Virus record (IMG/VR): IMGVR_UViG_3300009103_000008
Coordinates: 42,153 to 106,152 of that record
Direction: 5' to 3' (one strand)
DNA length: 64,000 nt
Source: a virus
Positions 16,335 through 24,762 of the stretch are shown piece by piece. The stretch's first letter is position 1, and the number at the start of each line of letters is the position of its first letter. Both the position numbers and the translations under genes were made by a program. The notes under the pieces are model-generated. The model was not told the DNA's origin, searched no databases, and worked only from the letters and a program-made list of their open reading frames with translations.

Positions 16335-16779
16335 TTATTCGTTCCATTTCTTTAAATGCTCTTTGGTGCTTTTGATAGAATTCGCTCATAAAATCGTTAC
16401 CCTTTATCTGTAGTTTATCACCATACAAATATAAATTAGCTTTGGGCAACTCTCCTTGGTTATAATCTCCCCACCTTATATCCCAATTAGGATATAAACC
16501 TCTAGTATATACTACTGGCCAGAATTCCTTTTCCACTCCTATAATCTTTTTTGCACCATATATGTCTGCAATGTGTCCTAATAAACCAATCCCACTTCCT
16601 AAAATACATACAATTTTATCTTTAAAATCAAACTCTCTTTCAAGTTTTGAAATATTTACGGTCTTGTTCCAGTAGTTTGTATACTTTCTTGTCATAAATC
16701 CAAGAGACATTACCCACAATGGGTGGTCTTCTGTTACTGGTGGTATCTTAGTTTGGTAGTCTTTAGCTATCCTGAACAT
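16327..16779 (-). CDS. Rossmann-fold (methyltransferase-like) protein between gp16 and gp17
   Basis: 150 residues. Residues about 50-85 read VCILGSGIGLLGHIADIYGA then KKIIGVEKE: a glycine-rich SAM-binding motif I followed by the acidic end of beta-2, as in class I methyltransferases. The protein is too short for a complete enzyme and I see no clear catalytic motif IV. Its place inside the terminase operon, overlapping both gp16 (17 bases) and gp17, is not found in T4. It may be a degenerate methyltransferase used structurally or a packaging accessory. Confidence 0.55.
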   Translation of the reverse strand: MFRIAKDYQTKIPPVTEDHPLWVMSLGFMTRKYTNYWNKTVNISKLEREFDFKDKIVCILGSGIGLLGHIADIYGAKKIIGVEKEFWPVVYTRGLYPNWDIRWGDYNQGELPKANLYLYGDKLQIKGNDFMSEFYQKHQRAFKEMERING

Positions 16780-17176
16780 CTTTTTTAGACTCTTTCTTTA
16801 AGAACTTCTGCAACTCATGAGTTGACCCCACATATAAGTGATTGTGCTGTGTTCTTACAGAATCATTCTCCTTTTCTAAATCCTTTAATTTCTTTTGTAT
16901 GTCTATTAACTTTTCAGCAGTTTCAGATACAGTTTTAATTAACTGGCCGGCAACCTCATATGCACGAGGGTGTTCCGTTTCTTTGGAGAGTTCTAGTATG
17001 CCGTCTATGGCGTCTTGGCCCCGTTCTACAAGGTCGTAGAGGTTCTCACGGGCATACCTGTAGTCTGTTTCAATGTTCTTTTCTCTATCAGGAACCTTGA
17101 CTAACTTGGTTTCTTGTTTGATATTAGAACTAATATCTAGAAGATCATCTAATTTTTCGTCTATTTCTTTTGCCAT
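16763..17176 (-). CDS. 16: gp16 terminase small subunit
   Basis: 137 residues (T4 gp16 164). Mostly helical, with coiled-coil stretch TAEKLIDIQKKLKDLEKEN near residues 88-106, and the family pattern DYRYARENLYDLVERGQDAI near residue 37. It forms the oligomeric ring that recognises DNA and stimulates gp17. Order gp15-gp16-gp17 is as in T4 except for the inserted Rossmann-like gene. Confidence 0.9.
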   Translation of the reverse strand: MAKEIDEKLDDLLDISSNIKQETKLVKVPDREKNIETDYRYARENLYDLVERGQDAIDGILELSKETEHPRAYEVAGQLIKTVSETAEKLIDIQKKLKDLEKENDSVRTQHNHLYVGSTHELQKFLKKESKKDVQDS

Positions 17177-17178
17177 AA

Positions 17179-18222
17179 TTAACTATCACCAGCCGTATCC
17201 TCAGCATATGTAGAGGTCGTGCCTTCATCATAAAAAGTCACCGTTTCAGCAACCACAAATGTATCGGTTGGGTCAACTGAACCAACAAACTTCAATGTAG
17301 TGCCTGCATCAATAGTAATTGCACTACTCAATACCATATTAGTTCCATTTTCAGCTCTAGAAACAATGGTTGGGTTAGTTGCTAAGTTTGTTCCAAACAC
17401 TTCATCACCTACACTTATCTTACTATTTATTGCCGTAGCAAAGGTCACTGTCGTGGAATTGGATACTGCATTTGCAGTCTCACCAAAAGCTGGTTCATAA
17501 TGTTTAACTTCTTTAACCAACCCTGAACCTTGAATTTCACTTGTAGTAAATCCAGTCTGAACTTGGTCATTAATATATGTTCTTTCAATAACATTTTTAA
17601 TAACTTCTCCAGTATAAACTGGGCCGAAGAAGTATAACTTCATAGTAAACTCTAGGGTATATTCTATAACCCTTCTTTCTTCGAATGCACCTTCATACAT
17701 ATCTTCCATTGTTACAGAATTTAATATGACTGGAACATCTCTCACTTCGTCCATGCTGTCTACCATTTTCATTGCAACGGTATACTCGGGTTGGAAATAT
17801 GGAAGTATTTGTTCTACTACCTGAATTGCATCAATAACATTCTTTGCAAGAACAGAAAGGGAAAAAGATAAATTATAAGGTGCTGGTTGATATTGGAAAC
17901 CTCTCTTTCCACCAGTTTCTAATAGTCTTTTTTCAGCTCTTATTAATTTGTTTTGTTGTCTTGTTGAGTCGTATTCTAATCCTGTAAGTTCAAATGCAAT
18001 CCGAGGTAATGAGATAGAAGTCACACTTCCGTCTCTTGCTTTTGCATCGTCTTGTAGTCTTAATAAAAACTTTTGCTTTGGGCCATAGGATATCGGGACA
18101 ATTTGCTGTGTTAATACAGTTCCGTCTGATTGTGTTTTCTTAATGTAGATATTATTAAATAGAGTTCCAAAGATTGATATGGCTCTTTTAATAGTCTCGT
18201 TGTAAAAATATGTTCCGAACAT
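17179..18222 (-). CDS. 15: gp15 tail terminator / sheath stabiliser
   Basis: 347 residues, N-terminus MFGTYFYNETIKRAISIFGT closely matching T4 gp15 (MFGYFYN...). VPISYGPKQKFLLRL and LPRIAFELTGLEYD are further family marks. It caps the completed tail and joins it to the neck. About 75 residues longer than T4 gp15, owing to a Val/Thr-rich C-terminal domain (from about residue 265) that looks like an added beta-domain. Overlaps gp14 by one base. Confidence 0.92.
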   Translation of the reverse strand: MFGTYFYNETIKRAISIFGTLFNNIYIKKTQSDGTVLTQQIVPISYGPKQKFLLRLQDDAKARDGSVTSISLPRIAFELTGLEYDSTRQQNKLIRAEKRLLETGGKRGFQYQPAPYNLSFSLSVLAKNVIDAIQVVEQILPYFQPEYTVAMKMVDSMDEVRDVPVILNSVTMEDMYEGAFEERRVIEYTLEFTMKLYFFGPVYTGEVIKNVIERTYINDQVQTGFTTSEIQGSGLVKEVKHYEPAFGETANAVSNSTTVTFATAINSKISVGDEVFGTNLATNPTIVSRAENGTNMVLSSAITIDAGTTLKFVGSVDPTDTFVVAETVTFYDEGTTSTYAEDTAGDS

Positions 18223-19082
18223 TATGGTTCACCAAATGGATTTACTTCACTAAAGTCTAGATATGAACTATCCTTATCTTCAAATTCTTTATTCTGTGCA
18301 GAAGATAAATTGTGGAATGTTTGAGTATCTACTATCGCCCCAATCACTCTTGCAGTTGAAGAGCTCTTACCCGTGAGTGTATCTCCAACTTGTAGTGTCT
18401 TGGTGTTATCCTTAATTGTAAGTTTATTTGATTGTGGTTGCCACAAGACTACCTCACCAACTGTATATGTGACTGAATCAATAACCGTAGTTAATTCCTC
18501 TCCATGTGTAAAGTTTCCAGCACCAGTATTCATAGTCATTTCGATTGTGTAAGCTTGGTCTGCTTCTACCAAGTCTGCAGAAGTTCCAGTATCGAAATCT
18601 TCTCCACTGTATTCGAACAATGAACATCTCAACTTGAATACAAACATTTTTCCTAACTGGAAGAATGGGTCTTGGTCTTCTACAAATCTAATTTCAAATA
18701 ATGACCCTGTTAATGGGAAGTATATAAGGTCTCCTTCATTGGGTCTTAATGCAACTGCAAGATTTGAGTCTAGGGAAATAAATCTTTCCCAAGTTCTTAA
18801 TGATATTATGAATGTTGCTTCTTCTTGAATTTGAACACCGAATTTCGAGACTAGGTCTCCTTCTCCTTCGAACCCCTCCGTATTCTCCAAATACATATCA
18901 ACACTGTATGAGTCTCCAAATCTAGCTTGGACATCTTCGGTAAATATAGTGTCTTCTTCTACTATCGTGCGAGGGAGATATAGAACATCATGACCATAGA
19001 ATCGTAATGATTCAACGGTTAAGTCTTCATAGAGATGCTGTTCTGATTTTACAGCATGGTTAAAGTAAACATTCGTAGGCAT
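18222..19082 (-). CDS. 14: gp14 neck protein
   Basis: 286 residues (T4 gp14 256). Starts MPTNVYFNHAVKSEQHLYED; DVLYLPRTIVEEDTIF and MYLENTEGFEGEGDLVSKFG are typical of gp14. Completes the head-tail connector with gp13. An insert rich in Thr and Val near residues 185-260 (VDSVTYTVGEVVLWQPQSN) resembles the small beta-domain repeated in marine phage structural proteins. Confidence 0.92.
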   Translation of the reverse strand: MPTNVYFNHAVKSEQHLYEDLTVESLRFYGHDVLYLPRTIVEEDTIFTEDVQARFGDSYSVDMYLENTEGFEGEGDLVSKFGVQIQEEATFIISLRTWERFISLDSNLAVALRPNEGDLIYFPLTGSLFEIRFVEDQDPFFQLGKMFVFKLRCSLFEYSGEDFDTGTSADLVEADQAYTIEMTMNTGAGNFTHGEELTTVIDSVTYTVGEVVLWQPQSNKLTIKDNTKTLQVGDTLTGKSSSTARVIGAIVDTQTFHNLSSAQNKEFEDKDSSYLDFSEVNPFGEP

Positions 19083-19086
19083 TTAA

Positions 19087-19902
19087 TTACCCCATTAAGT
19101 CCATGACAGGAAGTTCGTAGTTAAGTCGCGACTCCTCTTCTAATCTTGTTATCTCCTCTTGTGCCTGTGATTTCATTTCTGTCGAATCCATAGTCACTCC
19201 GCCTGGCAATGCAACTCCTTGAAACTTCGAGAGATTCTCTGCCCATTGGTATTTGACTAATGCAGTTGAATATCTTTTCAACCACATATCATCATAGATA
19301 TCTGTCATGTCTGTAGGGTCAATCTTTCTAAAGCATTCTATAATAAGATACTCGCCTGCTACAAAACTGTCCATATCACCGTCAATGTATAGTCTATTCA
19401 TATGTTGCTTATATCTAACAGGCATTTGACCTACTAAAATACTATCCATCATACTAATGTGTTGTTGCACTTGTTCGTAATATAAAATATTGGTTGCAGT
19501 TAAGTCATATAAATCATTTAACCTCATTTGATATCTAAGGTCAAACATGTTAAGATTGTGTTTATCGTTGAAAGGGAATATCTTATTTACACCCAAAACA
19601 AATTCGGGAAGAACAATATAGTTCTTTTGTTGTTTAACTACTTGATTAGCATAGTCATGAGTCCCAGCTACATTCTCTACGAATGACTCGTCTGTCTTCA
19701 TGGTGGCGAGATTGTCTGCGGTAAGTTGGTGTTTTAGATAACATCTTATTGAACCGTCATAATGATACTCTTGGAAGTATTGTAATGCTTCGTCCAGTCT
19801 ATCATCAAACTGCTCATCGTCCACATTAATATCAAGGACGGGCGCACCCAATTTCCTTTTTACATATTCTTTTAGTGTTGCTTTACTGTTCGGTTTTGCC
19901 AT
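19087..19902 (-). CDS. 13: gp13 neck protein
   Basis: 271 residues. Begins with LKEYVKRKLGAPVLDINVDD near residue 10 followed by FDDRLDEALQYFQEYHYDG, the gp13 signature. It binds the portal after packaging and recruits gp14 and the tail. Fourth base after its start follows a leader with an unusual palindrome. It begins the 13-14-15-16-17-18-19-20 run. Confidence 0.93.
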   Translation of the reverse strand: MAKPNSKATLKEYVKRKLGAPVLDINVDDEQFDDRLDEALQYFQEYHYDGSIRCYLKHQLTADNLATMKTDESFVENVAGTHDYANQVVKQQKNYIVLPEFVLGVNKIFPFNDKHNLNMFDLRYQMRLNDLYDLTATNILYYEQVQQHISMMDSILVGQMPVRYKQHMNRLYIDGDMDSFVAGEYLIIECFRKIDPTDMTDIYDDMWLKRYSTALVKYQWAENLSKFQGVALPGGVTMDSTEMKSQAQEEITRLEEESRLNYELPVMDLMG

Positions 19903-19903
19903 A

Positions 19904-19937
19904 ATAGTAGTATCCCTTTCGTATACTACTATTTATA
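19904..19937 (-). promoter_or_regulatory. late promoter of gp13 overlapped by a 10-bp palindrome
   Basis: TATAAATA at 19930-19937 (minus strand), 27 bases before the ATG. A perfect 10-bp inverted repeat, ATAGTAGTAT (19904-19913) with ATACTACTAT (19923-19932), overlaps the end of the promoter motif. The nine-base loop on the minus strand is ACGAAAGGG, which is the only Shine-Dalgarno-like sequence for gp13. Confidence 0.65.
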
Positions 19938-19943
19938 CCTTTT

Positions 19944-20204
19944 CTACTCTTGGAAAAAAGTTTTATGCTGTAGACGGTCAAGTTTCTCGTCAATCTTCTG
20001 AATTGAAGATAAAACTCTCTCAAAATCAGCCTCAATTTGTTCTCTTGTTGCGTAGTCTCTTGCTATCTCTTCACGAGTTTTATTGACAAGAATGTCTAAT
20101 CTTTTTTGTTCTGATAATACATTACGAATCAAAAACCCAAGAGGGAGAATGATTATAGTCATTATAAGATTCCATAAGATGTATGGTGATATCGTGATTT
20201 CCAT
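19944..20204 (-). CDS. small membrane-anchored coiled-coil protein, 86 aa
   Basis: Starts MEITISPYILWNLIMTIIIL: one N-terminal membrane segment (about residues 8-29), followed by a charged coiled coil (EQKRLDILVNKTREEIARD and onward to the C-terminus). I chose ATG 20204 rather than a GTG at 20225 because CATAAATA lies exactly five bases upstream of it. The topology (one span, then a coiled coil) recalls spanin or Rz-like components, but there is no partner lipoprotein and no clear evidence for lysis. Confidence 0.65.
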   Translation of the reverse strand: MEITISPYILWNLIMTIIILPLGFLIRNVLSEQKRLDILVNKTREEIARDYATREQIEADFERVLSSIQKIDEKLDRLQHKTFFQE

Positions 20205-20209
20205 ATGGT

Positions 20210-20217
20210 TATTTATG
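20210..20217 (-). promoter_or_regulatory. late promoter, leaderless class (86-aa gene)
   Basis: CATAAATA, five bases (ACCAT), then ATG at 20204. It lies just beyond the stop of the oxygenase gene upstream. Confidence 0.6.
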
Positions 20218-20221
20218 GAAT

Positions 20222-20902
20222 TCACTTCGTCAGTTCGCCGTCTTCTCCTATTTCAAACCTGTCCCAAGCTGTATCAATTTCTAAAGGTTCTGACCTTCCT
20301 CCAGTCAAATATCGGGTATCTGTATTAAATGCAACACTATATCTATCCTTATTGGTTGGATTAGGTTCTACCATATGCATCATAGCACTAGGGAACATAA
20401 GAAGGGTTCCTGATATTGGTCGAACTTCATGTGATTCACGCTGTCTCATGTTATGTGGGAAGTCTGAAACAACTTTTGGGTCTGTATTAATTGCAACAAA
20501 ATTTCCTTCGTCACCTTCAGCATGAATATATAATGCACCACTATACCAACAACCGTTATGCAAATGTGGTTTATTCCACGCAAGGTGGTCATTAATATTA
20601 GCCCAAACATTACCAATAGTTACCTGAACTTTACTTAAATCAATACCATGAAATCGAACAATATCTTGGTTCAATTTATCTTTCATGACTCTCAACATTT
20701 TATTCCATATTGGTCTCCGCTCAACCCCGTCATTAGATTGCCAGCCCGTATATGCGTTAGATATTCTCCGTCCTACGGGGTCTTTGGCTCTCATGCTATC
20801 CATATCTGCTTTCAGTTGTTGCAGATATGTCTCCGTCACTAAACCTTCTTCAAGTAAGTTATACTCAAACAAAAAGGTAGGAAATAATAATCTAACTGCC
20901 AT
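20222..20902 (-). CDS. putative 2OG-Fe(II) oxygenase (TIGR02466-like)
   Basis: 226 residues from the ATG at 20902; a longer reading needs a TTG start. The pattern NVWANINDHLAWNKPHLHNG, then WYSGALYIHAEGDEGNF and LLMFPSAMMHMVEPN...RYSVAFN is that of the TIGR02466 family, in which PHxHxx and the later His are the iron ligands. Similar genes are frequent in marine phages and bacteria; the substrate is unknown. It lies in an oxygenase/glycosyltransferase cluster between the neck genes and the fibres. Confidence 0.75.
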   Translation of the reverse strand: MAVRLLFPTFLFEYNLLEEGLVTETYLQQLKADMDSMRAKDPVGRRISNAYTGWQSNDGVERRPIWNKMLRVMKDKLNQDIVRFHGIDLSKVQVTIGNVWANINDHLAWNKPHLHNGCWYSGALYIHAEGDEGNFVAINTDPKVVSDFPHNMRQRESHEVRPISGTLLMFPSAMMHMVEPNPTNKDRYSVAFNTDTRYLTGGRSEPLEIDTAWDRFEIGEDGELTK

Positions 20903-20904
20903 AA

Positions 20905-21843
20905 TCAATCTCTGTCTATATTTTCGTTAGACTCCGCACCGTCCCAGTTTAAATCTGTTTGACTTCTTTGCTTCTCAACGAAATCCATCTCTAACTGATT
21001 TTCGTCCTTTTCATGCATAGGACATTCAGGTGGAGGTGATTCTCCTTCTTTCATATGCTGAAAGAATTTACTTTTTGGATTCCATATCTTAGCCTGTCTA
21101 TATCCACCAATATTTAATCGAGAGTTCGGAAGTCCAGTTTCTTCGTCCACTAACTTTAAATCTCTTTGCCATTTTTGCATCGAATTCTCTGCTATTGCAT
21201 GTTCATTAAACCAAGTCTCGGACTCCCCATAGAAGTATGTCGATGCCCATTCTTCTCTTTTAAAAGGTACTACCTGTAGTATAGGAGTTCCAGTTGGAAT
21301 TATGAACGAGTAATCTACCCTAGGATAGAATATGATTTGTCCGTTATCTACGCCAACATTAAATTTATCGGTATCGATAACCCCTTGCCATACTGCAAAG
21401 TATTTATTCTGAAATAAAAACGGGTCTATAAACAAAACAGAATAGCCCGGCGGAGTTGTCATATTCCAATGAGAAGATATTTTAAATGCATCTTTAACTG
21501 GTGAATCATCAATATATTGAATAGTATCTGCAAGTTGTGCCGAAGGGTGTGATTGTGATACTTCTGTTATACCTTCTTCGACTTGCATTTCCTGACTACC
21601 GTCTGGCCAATTCCAATCTACTCCGTTTCTTACTGGAATATCCTTAGTGCAAACAATGTAATAACCCATTGTTAACCAGTCTTGCATTGCTGGACAAGAC
21701 CTAATAGTTTGAGTCAATCTACCTCTATGGTCAATTCTGACTTTCATCTTCTTCCACCATTCTGGCTGATAGTCTCTAGCTGCTATTGGTCTAAAGCTTG
21801 CATAAGACTCTTCGTCATAAGTTCTAAATTCAATCGTTGGCAT
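20905..21843 (-). CDS. conserved marine-phage protein, 312 aa, unknown function
   Basis: Starts MPTIEFRTYDEESYASFRPI. Notable stretches are DYQPEWWKKMK, TIRSCPAMQDWLTMGYYI, GYSVLFIDPFLFQN and the Pro/Cys-bearing PPPECPMHEKDE near the C-terminus. The layout resembles phage proteins classed as DUF6065-like, but I cannot verify this. A jelly-roll or cupin-type fold is conceivable from the beta-rich middle. It overlaps both neighbouring oxygenase genes, which suggests a shared process. Confidence 0.6.
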   Translation of the reverse strand: MPTIEFRTYDEESYASFRPIAARDYQPEWWKKMKVRIDHRGRLTQTIRSCPAMQDWLTMGYYIVCTKDIPVRNGVDWNWPDGSQEMQVEEGITEVSQSHPSAQLADTIQYIDDSPVKDAFKISSHWNMTTPPGYSVLFIDPFLFQNKYFAVWQGVIDTDKFNVGVDNGQIIFYPRVDYSFIIPTGTPILQVVPFKREEWASTYFYGESETWFNEHAIAENSMQKWQRDLKLVDEETGLPNSRLNIGGYRQAKIWNPKSKFFQHMKEGESPPPECPMHEKDENQLEMDFVEKQRSQTDLNWDGAESNENIDRD

Positions 21844-22537
21844 ATCTTCTTTTCTCGTCTAATACTGCAATCTCATCTCCTCGTAATACGATTGACCGTC
21901 TGTCTAAGTATTTAGCTTTTTTATGAGGTGCCTCTGCACCGTGTGGTATTCTTCCGTCAAACATTAATAATCTATTTGGAACAAAATCAACAGAACCAAT
22001 TTCAAGGCGATCCATTTCTTTTAAAATCCCCATAGGAATAGTATCTTTATAAAATCTTAATCTTCCACCAAAATTTGGGTTCCAAAAACTATTTGAGTAG
22101 TATAAAAAAGAAAGGCTCCATTCATCTTCTTGAGAAGCATCTGAATGACATGTTCCATGTTGTCCATGTGTTTGAGAATTGCCACCCATATATTGAAACC
22201 TAACCCAATCAAAACCAAAATCAGTTCGGATTTTTCTATCTAACCACCTCATTAAAGGTTTATTTGGATTGTCTCCAGCTGGAGTGAAGTCTATCCCAGC
22301 AAAATAAGAACAACCCCATAATTGGTGATTTGGTAAACCACCTCTATTAGGAATGTTACCGTTTACTTGATTATTTTTAGACCAAGCAGTTCTTCTGTGT
22401 AATTCATCATCTACATTTTTCCACAATGAAGTTTCTAGATAATTATCTAGAACATAAACATTGTTCTCTAATGGAAAACTGTCCTGAATATAGAAAGGCT
22501 CGTCTATAAAATGGACATTGATATTATCCAGCGTCAT
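21830..22537 (-). CDS. 2OG-Fe(II) oxygenase (second of the cluster)
   Basis: 235 residues starting MTLDNINVHFIDEPFYI; I prefer ATG 22537 over a GTG at 22555. Motifs: HSD in GTCHSDASQEDEWSLSFLYY, GGRLRFY, then VPNRLLMFDGRIPHGAEAP with the distal His, and RRSIVLRG with the 2OG-binding Arg. This matches phage and bacterial oxygenases with the H-x-D...H triad. Overlaps neighbours on both sides by 14 bases. Confidence 0.8.
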   Translation of the reverse strand: MTLDNINVHFIDEPFYIQDSFPLENNVYVLDNYLETSLWKNVDDELHRRTAWSKNNQVNGNIPNRGGLPNHQLWGCSYFAGIDFTPAGDNPNKPLMRWLDRKIRTDFGFDWVRFQYMGGNSQTHGQHGTCHSDASQEDEWSLSFLYYSNSFWNPNFGGRLRFYKDTIPMGILKEMDRLEIGSVDFVPNRLLMFDGRIPHGAEAPHKKAKYLDRRSIVLRGDEIAVLDEKRRYAND

Positions 22538-23102
22538 TTGGTTGTAACCCACCACTGCTTCTCAAATGAGAAGGTGGAGGCAGCTGCATTAAGTATTCCT
22601 CTAAAGGTTTAAGAGTATCTTCTCTTGTTATCGATATCTCTCTGAATACTTCTTCAGCAACACAAGCCAATGCGTCTGTATATTCCAAAACCCTTCGGGC
22701 ATTTGATCTGTGTGGATGCGCTGACCCTTCACGAGCAGCAATAGAAACTTCTACTATATCATCAAAACCATACTGTTCGACTTGTTGATAAGTGTTTCTT
22801 CTAACCCCTTCTGCAACTCGACCAGCATATTGTTGATTTAAACTAACCCCACTTGGTGGTTCAGAATTTTCAATATAAGCTTCGATTGCGTCCTTTTCAT
22901 TTTCAGATAAAGGAAGTTTTGCTTGTTCGTCAAGCTCTTTACCGTCTTCCCATTCTTCAACTTTGCATTCAATATCATCATATATTATAACTTGATAGTC
23001 AAATCCTAAGTCAGGAGCGTCAACACTTTCATGTCTCCACTCTAATCCATTTGGTTTTCTTATAAAAAGATTTCCGTTTTCGCAGTAAACTAATGCATTC
23101 AT
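22524..23102 (-). CDS. conserved hypothetical protein, 192 aa
   Basis: N-terminal region MNALVYCENGNLFIRKPNGLEW is beta-like and resembles the start of phage tail or fibre-associated assembly proteins. The C-terminal half is helical with IVEVSIAAREGSAHPHRSNA then RRVLEYTDALACVAEEVFREI. The composition suggests a soluble accessory or chaperone-like factor for the nearby fibres, but no family is recognised. GGAG precedes the ATG. Confidence 0.55.
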   Translation of the reverse strand: MNALVYCENGNLFIRKPNGLEWRHESVDAPDLGFDYQVIIYDDIECKVEEWEDGKELDEQAKLPLSENEKDAIEAYIENSEPPSGVSLNQQYAGRVAEGVRRNTYQQVEQYGFDDIVEVSIAAREGSAHPHRSNARRVLEYTDALACVAEEVFREISITREDTLKPLEEYLMQLPPPSHLRSSGGLQPNDAG

Positions 23103-23112
23103 ATTAACTCCA

Positions 23113-24741
23113 TTATACCTTTAACATTCTTTTATATGTTTCATATACTTCTAACATATTTATGTGTTCACAATCCATGCCTTTTATCCATGGGCCACCT
23201 CTTGTATAGTGAACTGCATGGTGACTATTTAACATGGTTTTTTCATATCCTTCGGTTGCAATTTTATCATGTGGTATCTTACTAATTTGATTAGTCCATT
23301 CAAACTGGTGTAAAAACTGACCACTTGCAGTATTAACTACTTCGGGTGTTAATTTCCTACAATCTTCATGACCATTATTAAATATCATCATACTAGACCA
23401 CAATTTTTTAGGATATGAAACATTCTTTTCTCCACCCATTTTTGTCTCGTCATGCTCTTTAAAATCATATTGAACACATGCAATAGCATGATCAGGGTCT
23501 AAGAAATAAAATAAAGACATAGGTGAATATTTCCATATGTAGTCATCGTCTATAAAGAAACTAAATCCTTCATAGTTTTCTAAATATGGAATTAAGAATC
23601 TACTGTAAGTAAACTCTGTCGATTGATTTGCGTAGTCCCTATTATATTCGGGAATTTGGCTTATGTCAAGTTTCTTAACTTCTACTTTGTAATCATTAAA
23701 AAACTCTTGGCCATCGCCACCGCTTCTACATTTATCTATTGAATCGTGTATAGAATTCTCTGCAATTTTAAATATATCACTATGAGAAGAATCATAGCCA
23801 AGATAGATATTAACTGGTTTCTTTTTACATAATTTAGTTACTTTTTTATTAAAATCATAAACATAATCTCTAAAATTTAACCCACCAACATTACTAGGAG
23901 ACCATTCAATCTTACCGTCTCTAGTGTATATAGCTGTGAGTGAGTCTCCCTTTACTGTGTCTTTCCAATAATCTAAGATATCATCTAAAGTCATTGAGTC
24001 AATGTTAGGAAATAAATTTGTATAATCTGTAACTAAAATAGGAAGTTCAGGTATGTCTATTGTTTCAAATACCTTTGAACGAATCGAGCCGGGATGAATG
24101 CTTATCTTAGGTATAATATCGTGCTCTTCTCCATCGGCCCCAAGGTATTTACCACCAGCTGCAGTATGTCCTTGTATGCATTGCCAGAGACCTTCTTTTT
24201 GTATATTATTAATCAACCAGTGTGCTTTTGCAGCGTGATAATATTGTGCTTGTAATGCATTTTCTTCGTCTATATTTAACTTATTACAATCAGGGTGGTC
24301 ACTAACAGTTGATAACCATTGATACTCATCATCTGTATTTTTAAAATCCATAGAACCACCTTTTACAGGGTGGTCGGGTCTAGGTTCTTGAGAATATCCT
24401 AAATGAAGGTATCTATGATATTGTAATGAATTATGATGCAACTGTTGATATCCCATCAACTTCCCAGCATCTATTAATTTTTTAACTTCTGACCATGGAA
24501 CCATTCGTATCGGAGGTTGTTGTGAGACAACATACTCCATTATCTTATAAGTTTCTGTCTCTTTATACTTGCCCGGCAGAACGGGTGCATCGTGGGGATT
24601 AATAAAACTTATAGAACCTAAGTTAAATTCCTGAACCTCACCGCGTGACGGAGACCCGTGAGAATTTTTTACCTCATCGAGGTCTCTACGGAATGTGAAT
24701 TTGCGGGCTTCCTCAAGTGTTTCTATCTTCACCATAGTCAT
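23113..24741 (-). CDS. glycosyltransferase with N-terminal HPG/ParB-like module
   Basis: 542 residues. The C-terminal half (about 290-542) looks like a GT-A glycosyltransferase: NIYLGYDSSHSDIFKIAENS, SRFLIPYLENYEGFSFFIDD then DY (a DxD-type metal site at IDDD), YPKKLWSSMMIFNN, and HHAVHYTRGGPWIKG near the end. The N-terminal half holds HWLINNIQKEGLWQCIQG followed by IHPGSIRSK, shared with the gene at 58083. Likely attaches a sugar to a phage structural protein or host surface glycan. Late promoter five bases before the ATG. Confidence 0.7.
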   Translation of the reverse strand: MTMVKIETLEEARKFTFRRDLDEVKNSHGSPSRGEVQEFNLGSISFINPHDAPVLPGKYKETETYKIMEYVVSQQPPIRMVPWSEVKKLIDAGKLMGYQQLHHNSLQYHRYLHLGYSQEPRPDHPVKGGSMDFKNTDDEYQWLSTVSDHPDCNKLNIDEENALQAQYYHAAKAHWLINNIQKEGLWQCIQGHTAAGGKYLGADGEEHDIIPKISIHPGSIRSKVFETIDIPELPILVTDYTNLFPNIDSMTLDDILDYWKDTVKGDSLTAIYTRDGKIEWSPSNVGGLNFRDYVYDFNKKVTKLCKKKPVNIYLGYDSSHSDIFKIAENSIHDSIDKCRSGGDGQEFFNDYKVEVKKLDISQIPEYNRDYANQSTEFTYSRFLIPYLENYEGFSFFIDDDYIWKYSPMSLFYFLDPDHAIACVQYDFKEHDETKMGGEKNVSYPKKLWSSMMIFNNGHEDCRKLTPEVVNTASGQFLHQFEWTNQISKIPHDKIATEGYEKTMLNSHHAVHYTRGGPWIKGMDCEHINMLEVYETYKRMLKV

Positions 24742-24746
24742 AATTA

Positions 24747-24754
24747 TATTTAGT
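24747..24754 (-). promoter_or_regulatory. late promoter variant, leaderless class (glycosyltransferase)
   Basis: ACTAAATA (CTAAATA type, as reported for some cyanophage late genes) followed by five bases and ATG at 24741. Confidence 0.5.
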
Positions 24755-24762
24755 GATTTACT

